Part shown: piece by piece, positions 57,457 through 64,000 of the stretch
Layout of the letters: every line of letters begins with the position of its first letter
Numbering within the stretch: position 1 is the stretch's first letter
NCBI GenBank assembly: GCA_964623515.1
Contig: CAZURV010000003.1
Coordinates: 34,195-98,194, forward strand
Length of the DNA: 64,000 nucleotides
Source: RUG714 sp964623515
GTDB lineage: Bacteria; Bacillota; Clostridia; Oscillospirales; Acutalibacteraceae
Reading direction: 5' to 3'
Position numbers and translations under genes: made by a program
Notes under the pieces: model-generated
Database searches by the model: none
Seen by the model: only the letters and a program-made list of their open reading frames with translations
What the model was told of the DNA's origin: nothing

Positions 57457-59094
57457 TCAGTTGTCGAGAGACCATCCGATCAGTCCGTGACCAATCTGCT
57501 TGTGTTGCGGAGGCAATTCCATGTAGTCTCCGTACTGCATTTCAAGAAATACTTCAGCCTTATTCGGAATTTTAGCGTGTTGATTTTCAAATTGAACGTC
57601 TCTGTAAGGCAGCAAATCATCAAGCGCGATGAAAGTGTAGGTCGGCACGAAACTTGCAACGGTTGTGAAACCGGGTGAGCCGAGCCTGTTGTTATATTTT
57701 GTCGCCGCTTTAATATATCTTTTTTGAGTAAGTGCTAACGGAATCTGCTTGTAAATCCATCTGTGAACTTTGCCAAACTGGCGAAAGAACCAGTCCTCAA
57801 AGTTTTTCGGTGGATAATCATATATCGGTTCCGGTCCTGCTATGTTAACGACTTTATTATGTTTTTTAGAATATTTTATTACTTTTTTTACAAAGCGCGT
57901 GCGTTGCTCTTCATCGTCCGGCACAGCGTCAAAGGGGAAAAGATCAAGGCATATTCCTTTGTGAAAATTGCGCCTTTCATTATATTTGGTGATATATTCG
58001 GTATTGTTCATCCTGATTTTTGAAAAAAGGTATGGGATTTCCGGATCGCTTTCCCTGGTCTGGAGAAAAAATGTTTCCGTATTCAGATAAGCGCCGCATT
58101 CGGTTATGAATCTATCATAATCCTTCCGCAACAGCGCTACGTCGATATCATCGTCCCACGGTATAAATCCGCCGTGTCTTATTTGTCCGAGCATGGTGCC
58201 GCCGCAGATGAAATAACCGATGCCGAGTTCCCCGCATATTCTGTCAAATTCTTCAAGCAGTTTTAAATCAGCCTTCTGAATGGAGTTTATCTGATGCCGA
58301 AGCTCGGGTGTCTGAACTTCCGTCCAGGAGGTTATATCATTCGGACAAGCGAGTTTAAAATCATAAAAGTCTCTTTCAACAGTCGGGAAAATCTGGTCTT
58401 TTGTAAGATAAGCGGTCTTTTTGAAAACGGATCTGCCGTAAACATTGCTTTCCGCGTCCGCAAATTCAGTAGCTTTTTTTATCAAAAAATGATATGCCCA
58501 AACCGGTTTACATACAATGGATATGAGAGGTTTGATGATTTTATATTTCAGCAGTTGGTTACTGTTGAGAAATATTTTTACCAGCGAATGGTATAAATTG
58601 TTTGCACGGCGTGTGCGCCTTTTATAGCTGTTCTGCAGGTCAAACTGTTCGGGTACTTTGTCAAAGGGAGAAATCATAACCGAAAATCTGCATTCCCTTT
58701 CATATTCTCCCTCGATATAGATATCATCATAATTCAGTCTGATAATCTCATACGGTAGTTTTTCATCTTCATCATAATATTTTTGAAAATAAACGTTTTC
58801 GGGGAGAGAAATAGCAGGATTATCTAAAATTTTATATAATTTTTCGTAATCGTTTCTCAGCAGTCCTATGTCCCATACTCCGTTCGGTTTGCCGAATTCG
58901 CCGTAATGCACACAACCTTCAAGCAGTCTGCCGAAGCAGAAATATTCAAGATTGTTTTTACGGCATATATCCGTTACAAAACGCAGAGTTTCAATTTTAT
59001 GATTATTCGAAAATTCCGTAAATTTGTCTTTATCGTAATCAAACGAATCATCGATTTCTTCCGGTTGCGTATATTTCTTTTTGAAAAAAATCAT
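57457..59094 (-). CDS. Tandem LicD-family phosphotransferase
   Basis: 545 residues with two LicD-like modules. The C-terminal one (about 255-545) is complete: 'GGTMLGQIRHGGFIPWDDD' and 'DVALLRKDYDRF', with the acidic residues needed for transfer. The N-terminal one (about 30-230) keeps the frame ('FGRLLEGCVHYGEFG', 'WDIGLLRNDYEKL') but has lost the Asp-Asp-Asp, so is likely inactive or regulatory. LicD enzymes move phosphorylcholine or another phosphopolyol from a CDP form onto a glycan. Start at 59094 with GGAG. First gene of the operon that goes on to the cytidylyltransferase, gatZ and gatD. Confidence 0.88.
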   Translation of the reverse strand: MIFFKKKYTQPEEIDDSFDYDKDKFTEFSNNHKIETLRFVTDICRKNNLEYFCFGRLLEGCVHYGEFGKPNGVWDIGLLRNDYEKLYKILDNPAISLPENVYFQKYYDEDEKLPYEIIRLNYDDIYIEGEYERECRFSVMISPFDKVPEQFDLQNSYKRRTRRANNLYHSLVKIFLNSNQLLKYKIIKPLISIVCKPVWAYHFLIKKATEFADAESNVYGRSVFKKTAYLTKDQIFPTVERDFYDFKLACPNDITSWTEVQTPELRHQINSIQKADLKLLEEFDRICGELGIGYFICGGTMLGQIRHGGFIPWDDDIDVALLRKDYDRFITECGAYLNTETFFLQTRESDPEIPYLFSKIRMNNTEYITKYNERRNFHKGICLDLFPFDAVPDDEEQRTRFVKKVIKYSKKHNKVVNIAGPEPIYDYPPKNFEDWFFRQFGKVHRWIYKQIPLALTQKRYIKAATKYNNRLGSPGFTTVASFVPTYTFIALDDLLPYRDVQFENQHAKIPNKAEVFLEMQYGDYMELPPQHKQIGHGLIGWSLDN

Positions 59095-59283
59095 TTGACA
59101 ATCTCCATAGATGATAATAAAACGTAGATAATTAGTATTATAGAATAGAAGATTATATTTGTCAATCAGAGAAAACGGATAAATCATGATGAATTTTGCG
59201 GACGTTTGATTGATTTTTACCGGGTGAAACTGTATAATAATACGGACAAACTGATTTTATCAATCAAAAAACGGAGTGAAGTT

Positions 59284-60279
59284 ATGAAAATTCTCAGATT
59301 TACAGCAGTATTCGTTGCAACTGCGGTATTGCTTTGCGTTTTCACAAACGCAGCGGGAAGCACGGAATTTGATGCTTCATCACAGCTGAATATATCGGAA
59401 ACAGACAGAAAAAACAATTTTGAATTTGAGAAAAGAATAACGGAATTTATGAAAAACAATAATCTGGATCAAGAAAACTTTTCTTTTGGATATTATGATT
59501 TCAAGCGGGGAATAACGTTTACATATAATAGCAAAGCTTTTTTCAGATCGTATGAACTGTTGAAGCTTCCCGTTTCCTACTGTGTTTATGATAAATATAA
59601 ATCAGGTGCGTTTGATGCTTCCGCGCAGATTGGCGGACTTGATTTTAAAAGCGCCTTTAAAAAATCTATTTCGGAAGAAGATTTCAGCATAACCGATATC
59701 TTTATAGAAAGGCTCGGCGGTTTTGCAACCGTAAAGCGTGAAATCAGGCAATATGCGGACTGCGATTATCCGTCGGATTTTGAGCAGTCTGATATTTTAA
59801 GCGTGGAATACTGTATACAATTCCTGGAGAATTATTACCGGGAGGCTATGGAAGGTAGCGCTGAATTTGCCGAAATGCTGATTGAGCCTATAAAAAACTA
59901 TACCGCAGATTACTTGGGGAAATACAGCGGTGAATACAGCGTTACGCACCGCTATGGATTTTCCGCATCTGCGGCGAACGATGCAGGTATAGTAAATACG
60001 CAGAATCCATATGCTCTTGTTATATTTGTTTCGGATTCGAAAAGTGCAAGGACGATTCTGGAGGAAGCGGCCAAAATTGCTTATGATTTCAATATAAATT
60101 ATCAGGTGCAGAGTACATCTGCAAATACAACGCTTCCCGATGTCCCGAAAGAAGAGAAAAAAGCGTATGATTATGACAACGTGAACAGACCTGCCATATA
60201 TGTATGTTCTGGAATTGCTGTGCTTGCCGTCGCGGGTGTTGCAGTTTGGATTTCCGTTCGTCGCAGAGGTATAAGTTGA
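59284..60279 (+). CDS. Beta-lactamase-fold membrane protein lacking catalytic motifs
   Basis: 331 residues with a signal peptide, a serine hydrolase (class A beta-lactamase-like) domain, and one C-terminal membrane helix ('AIYVCSGIAVLAVAGVAVWI') with a basic end. The active-site SxxK reads 'ELLKLP' (Ser replaced by Glu), the SDN region is shortened to 'ITDIFIERLGG', and KTG is replaced by 'HRYGFSAS'. All three signatures are broken, so it is probably a binding or structural protein rather than a beta-lactamase. ATG 59284 has GGAG upstream. Divergent from licD; may be linked to cell-wall polymer handling. Confidence 0.72.
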   Translation: MKILRFTAVFVATAVLLCVFTNAAGSTEFDASSQLNISETDRKNNFEFEKRITEFMKNNNLDQENFSFGYYDFKRGITFTYNSKAFFRSYELLKLPVSYCVYDKYKSGAFDASAQIGGLDFKSAFKKSISEEDFSITDIFIERLGGFATVKREIRQYADCDYPSDFEQSDILSVEYCIQFLENYYREAMEGSAEFAEMLIEPIKNYTADYLGKYSGEYSVTHRYGFSASAANDAGIVNTQNPYALVIFVSDSKSARTILEEAAKIAYDFNINYQVQSTSANTTLPDVPKEEKKAYDYDNVNRPAIYVCSGIAVLAVAGVAVWISVRRRGIS

Positions 60280-60363
60280 CGGGAGTTGAACCCGAATAGG
60301 GTTAATGGGATTATTTGCGATGATACTGCGAAAAATCTCTAGAATCCGTTCGGGATTTATGTT

Positions 60364-60396
60364 AAAAAATATCCGGGAAACCGGATATTTTTTTTT
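60364..60396 (+). terminator. Intrinsic terminator
   Basis: AAAAATATCCGG / CCGGATATTTTT with a GAAA loop and a long T run. The 327-base gap 60280-60606 holds this terminator and a TATAAT-rich promoter region (about 60530-60540) for the next gene; nothing else is supported. Confidence 0.85.
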
Positions 60397-60606
60397 GAGG
60401 ATGCAGAAGTCCGAAGCAGACAGTATATACAATTACAGATTTCCTGCGTCCGACACCGGATTTAGTGATTATGCTGTAAAAGAGACTGTTAATTTCTACA
60501 AACTTACCACTTTATTATTTTTTTTCACAGTATTATAATATAATCGACTAAATGTATTTTGGGGCAGTTTATGAAACTGTGCATAACATTTGTAGGGAGA
60601 ATTAAA

Positions 60607-63600
60607 ATGAAAAATTATTTGAAAAAAGTTTTAAGTGTATTGCTGGCTTCGGTTATGATGTGCACGATATTTACCGGGACACTTACATCCTATGCGGCAC
60701 AGAAAACGCAGAAAAAAAGTATTGCCGAACTTATTGTTTCGGTATTGCCGGCAGAAATACAGAAGTATTTTACCGACGGAACGGAACTCGTCAGCATGCT
60801 GGACGGGAATTACCTGAATCTTGCGTCAGCCGACAAATTTGTTTCCGATAATAAAGATTATGCGGTTCAATCTGTAAGTCCTATGCTGGAAGATGTATGG
60901 ACTCTTATCGGAATCCCGCAGTCGGATTATCCCACAGACTATAACAGCCTTGTGAAATATATTGCCGCAGTTTTAAGTCGGATTTCTCCGCAGATATTCA
61001 ACGGCGTTGAAGTGCTTCAGGTTATTAATCTTGATATGATTTATTATCTTGCTTATCTCGATGGCGGCGAATACTGTAAAAATCTAGACGCTTCGCTTCC
61101 CGCCGGTTATGAAAGCTATGCTTACGGCGCTCAGCCGGTTATCAATATGACGGACTCCGCAAAGGAAAAATTCCTTGATTATTATGCACAATATGAAGCC
61201 GGAAGCATAAATATGGCAGGATTTGACTATACGGATTATATAGGAGATTTGTCTGTATCCGATTTTATGAAAGAAACCGTAAAATTTATTGCTTTTGATT
61301 CGGATAGACTGCCTGCTGTATACAAGATGTTCGCAGGAAATGATCTGACCTACGAAAACAGGGCAAAATTATGTGCAATCGTCAATGAGGTTTTGAACGG
61401 ATTTGACGGAGGAACTCCGGTATCTTCACTGATTAAAGTGCTTTCTGATTCAAGCAATCAGGATTCACTTAAAAAACTGCTCCGCCTTGTTTCCAAGCTT
61501 ACCGTGGATGCAGGCTGCGCAAGTTATGATTTGTTTTGCAAAGGCATTTATACGGATTTGAACGGCAATCCCGTTCCTTATGTCACGGCGAATGCAGACG
61601 GAACGTATACATACAACGGACCTACGCTTATCAGCCGTTACGATAAGCTGATTGACGCCGTTCTCGATTTCTTTAACGGCATATACGGAGAACTTCAGTC
61701 TTCCGTAACAAAAACGCTACTTTCCCTTCGCCTTGATGAGGTGAAGAATATTCTGACGGAAGCGGTTAACGTAATTGTGGACGTTTATTCAAATGAACAG
61801 TCTTCTCTTCAGAATACAATCGACTGCCTGAATATTGAAACGGAATATTTAAACGATAAAATATCAAAACTGGAATCAGGGGAAATAACGGATACTGAAG
61901 AAATCAGGAAGCTTCGTGAAGAAATTGCCGTTTTAACGGCGGCGATTGCCGAAAAGCAGGATCTTATCGAGCAGAACGACAGCTTTGTTGCCGCGCAGAA
62001 AGATAAGTTTAAAGGTTATTATGAAATCTTCAATACATTCAATGCCGAGCTTGAATCTCTGAAAGATGATTTGAATCAGGTTAAAGCGGAATTGGATGAA
62101 GCGCAAGAGATTTACGACGATATTATCAACACCGATCCGTCGGATTACGGAAGTAGCTATGAGTCGGATCTTGCCGCGGCAGAAACTGCACTGGAAACTG
62201 CACGCACCGCTTATGATACCGCTTTGGCTGACTATAGCACAAAATCCGATGCTGTCAAAGCAAACACGGATTATATCACCGCAAAGGAAAAGGTTGATGC
62301 GTGCGAGGCGTCTTTGGCTTCCGTTTATGAGGAAACGGCGGCGCTGAAAGCCGAAATCAGTTCTTATGCGGCGCAGGTTGATGCGAAAGAAACCGAGATT
62401 GAAAAACTGATGATGTCGGCAGATCCTTCCGCACAGATAAAAGAATTGCAAAGTCTTGTAAACAGCAATGCAGAAAAGCTTGCAAATGCGCAGGAAGCGC
62501 TTGCACAGCTTCCGGAACAGCAGTTATACATTGACGCAGGTTACGGTCTGAAAAGGCTCGTTCGGGAGCTGTTTGACGCAGGGGAACCATTATATGATAA
62601 TTTGCTGGAAAATCCTCTGGATGCCGCGGTAAAATATGCAAATGACCTAAAGCCACTTATAGATGATATTGAGGCTATCAACTGGCCGAAGTTTGAGGTC
62701 ATTTCAAATGATGTGTTTGCCGGTATTGACGGTGTTATAAACGACGCGCTCGGAAGATACCTGGGTGTAAACGGAGGCACCAATATTATTCAGGATGTCA
62801 GTCAGTTAGTTCTGAGCCTGATGCAGAATATGAATTTTGAACAGTATTTGACGCTTTCAAAATTGGATGAAATCGTGAATTCCTCCGTGCTCAAGAATGC
62901 AGATATTATGAAAACGGTTGCAGACATGATAGGGCAGGCGCTCGGTGTGTCTCCGGAGCCTACATACGAGGGAATTATCGCTGTTCTTATTCCTGTTTTA
63001 AGCGCATTTTCATTTGACAAAATTGATTTTACAAACCTTGATATAACGGCATTGCTTACCAATGCTTCACCGCTTGCATTTGCTTATCTTGCAGGGATTG
63101 CGGACGATGGTTCCTACTATGCCGAACTCAATAAAAATCTTGAGGCTTACGGTCACGGTGGTGAAATTTCCCCGTTAGTCAGCCTTTCTGCCGATAAAGC
63201 CGAGGAGCTTCTTGCGTATGCGGAACTGGAAAAAACGGGCAAATCGCTTGCAGATATTGCCGAAGCCGGGTTTAACTGGAAAGATTATCTCGGCGATGCG
63301 AATCCGCTTGATGTTGCAAATATGTTTGTTAAGATTGACCTGGCGGACGACGATAAACTCGGTTCCATCGCAAGTGCGCCCGGAGTAGGTCAGGCGCTTG
63401 TAAATCTGCTGTTTGATCTTCTGAATGACCTTTACACGGCTCCGGTTTCCACACTTCTGAAAAAGCTTTCGGATGCCGAAGGACTTTCTGCAATTGTGGA
63501 TTTTGTAATGGGACTTCTTGATGGGGAAGACACCACTTATATGTCCTATGATTTATTTCAGCAGAATATAATTTATGATAAAGAGGGCAATCTTTGTTTT

Positions 63601-64000
63601 TATGTCGAATTAAACGAAAACGGCGTTCCAGAATATGCCGGCCCGAGAGTTATGGGCTTGTATACGCCTGTTATAGCCGCAGCATTGCATTTGTGTGATG
63701 GTTTGTATGATAATATTACAAATGCTGATAACAGCGGAAATATTGTTAAATGCCTTATTAAAGACAGAACCGATGAGCTTGCAGAAGTTCTTTATTCTCT
63801 GAAAGATGTGGTTACGTCTCTTCTCTTTAAGCCCGAGGTATATCTGCATGCGGAAAACGCCGTTAAGTGTCTGGAAATTTTAATCGGATTAAAAGAGAAT
63901 GCAATTGCTTCGGTGCAGACGAAACTTGACGGATATCAGGGGCAACTTGATAAATGGGACGCATATTTGAAACAGGCGCAGAAAAAAGCCGATGAAGCGA
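60607..64000 (+). CDS. Giant secreted protein, 3' part outside the window
   Basis: Open for 1131 codons and still open at the window edge. Starts with a signal peptide ('LLASVMMCTIFTGTLTSYAA') and GGGAGA upstream. The first 400 residues are helical without known motifs. About 400-640 is a long coiled coil rich in Glu/Lys/Ala/Gln ('KLRE..IAVLTAAIAEKQDL'); then alternating helical domains with repeated hydrophobic/acidic patterns, e.g. 'LSVSDFMKETVKF', 'SPLVSLSADKAEELLAYAE'. A second coiled coil begins at about 1100 ('KLDGYQGQLDKWDAYLKQ'). No anchoring motif visible yet. I do not recognise the family; a surface-fibre or adhesin-like role is a guess. Confidence 0.75.
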   Translation, partial: MKNYLKKVLSVLLASVMMCTIFTGTLTSYAAQKTQKKSIAELIVSVLPAEIQKYFTDGTELVSMLDGNYLNLASADKFVSDNKDYAVQSVSPMLEDVWTLIGIPQSDYPTDYNSLVKYIAAVLSRISPQIFNGVEVLQVINLDMIYYLAYLDGGEYCKNLDASLPAGYESYAYGAQPVINMTDSAKEKFLDYYAQYEAGSINMAGFDYTDYIGDLSVSDFMKETVKFIAFDSDRLPAVYKMFAGNDLTYENRAKLCAIVNEVLNGFDGGTPVSSLIKVLSDSSNQDSLKKLLRLVSKLTVDAGCASYDLFCKGIYTDLNGNPVPYVTANADGTYTYNGPTLISRYDKLIDAVLDFFNGIYGELQSSVTKTLLSLRLDEVKNILTEAVNVIVDVYSNEQSSLQNTIDCLNIETEYLNDKISKLESGEITDTEEIRKLREEIAVLTAAIAEKQDLIEQNDSFVAAQKDKFKGYYEIFNTFNAELESLKDDLNQVKAELDEAQEIYDDIINTDPSDYGSSYESDLAAAETALETARTAYDTALADYSTKSDAVKANTDYITAKEKVDACEASLASVYEETAALKAEISSYAAQVDAKETEIEKLMMSADPSAQIKELQSLVNSNAEKLANAQEALAQLPEQQLYIDAGYGLKRLVRELFDAGEPLYDNLLENPLDAAVKYANDLKPLIDDIEAINWPKFEVISNDVFAGIDGVINDALGRYLGVNGGTNIIQDVSQLVLSLMQNMNFEQYLTLSKLDEIVNSSVLKNADIMKTVADMIGQALGVSPEPTYEGIIAVLIPVLSAFSFDKIDFTNLDITALLTNASPLAFAYLAGIADDGSYYAELNKNLEAYGHGGEISPLVSLSADKAEELLAYAELEKTGKSLADIAEAGFNWKDYLGDANPLDVANMFVKIDLADDDKLGSIASAPGVGQALVNLLFDLLNDLYTAPVSTLLKKLSDAEGLSAIVDFVMGLLDGEDTTYMSYDLFQQNIIYDKEGNLCFYVELNENGVPEYAGPRVMGLYTPVIAAALHLCDGLYDNITNADNSGNIVKCLIKDRTDELAEVLYSLKDVVTSLLFKPEVYLHAENAVKCLEILIGLKENAIASVQTKLDGYQGQLDKWDAYLKQAQKKADEA

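Noticed and set aside
60276..60300. tRNA T-arm-like stretch (CGGGTTCAACTCCCG on the minus strand)
   Set aside because: No matching acceptor stem, anticodon arm or D-arm within 70 bases; chance similarity.
60305..60538. A 77-residue ORF between the beta-lactamase-fold gene and the giant protein gene
   Set aside because: It runs through a strong terminator hairpin and has no RBS or recognisable sequence.

Overview
The window comes from a spore-forming low-GC Gram-positive bacterium, most likely an anaerobic gut clostridium of the Eubacteriales (Ruminococcus/Oscillospira-like). Support: spoIIE and ypeB, a T-box leader on thrS, ribonuclease Y and YmdB, strong AGGAGG-type ribosome binding sites, some TTG starts (ypeB, dnaX, an FkbM-like gene), a stand-alone PduL, BspA-like surface proteins and CsoR/CopA copper control. 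It is ordinary chromosome; I see no prophage, integrase, transposase gene, CRISPR array or tRNA gene.

Layout. 0-7 kb: AI-2E type exporter; a minus-strand operon of a large membrane protein, a PqqD-like protein and an S26-type peptidase; RsuA-like pseudouridine synthase with a DUF4830 protein; YpeB; a small lipoprotein. 7-19 kb: SpoIIE, a GH13 alpha-glucosidase, TatD-linked radical SAM protein, the operon ymdB - peptide-binding lipoprotein - recG, and divergent rny. 19-28 kb: BspA-like surface protein, T-box and thrS, Fe-alcohol dehydrogenase, tyrosine phosphatase, M3 peptidase. 28-33 kb: a complete sugar ABC transporter (binding protein, two permeases, MsmK-type ATPase). 33-36 kb: copper operon csoR-copA with a fused CopZ-like domain. 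37-44 kb: purB, then two-component system plus ABC exporter. 44-48 kb: minus-strand run GtrA - flavodoxin - sigma-like membrane protein - FkbM methyltransferase - YdcF. 48.6-53 kb: pduL, SRP RNA, dnaX-ybaB-recR, smpB-ssrA. 53-59 kb: minus-strand surface-polymer cluster licD - cytidylyltransferase - gatZ - gatD, then an acyltransferase. 59-64 kb: an inactive-looking beta-lactamase-fold membrane protein and the first 1131 codons of a giant secreted protein cut by the window end.

Two things stand out. First, licD, an IspD/TarI-like cytidylyltransferase, gatZ and gatD are packed in one operon with no galactitol PTS and no GatY. Read in the biosynthetic direction they would turn fructose-6-phosphate into tagatose-6-phosphate, galactitol-1-phosphate and CDP-galactitol, and LicD would place the polyol phosphate on a cell-surface glycan. 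This is inference, but it explains all four genes at once. Second, a 165-176 bp element rich in hairpins occurs four times (11.6, 23.9, 28.1 and 36.6 kb), three times at or just after gene ends and once inside a decayed fibronectin-type III gene. It has no ORF and behaves like a small non-autonomous mobile element.
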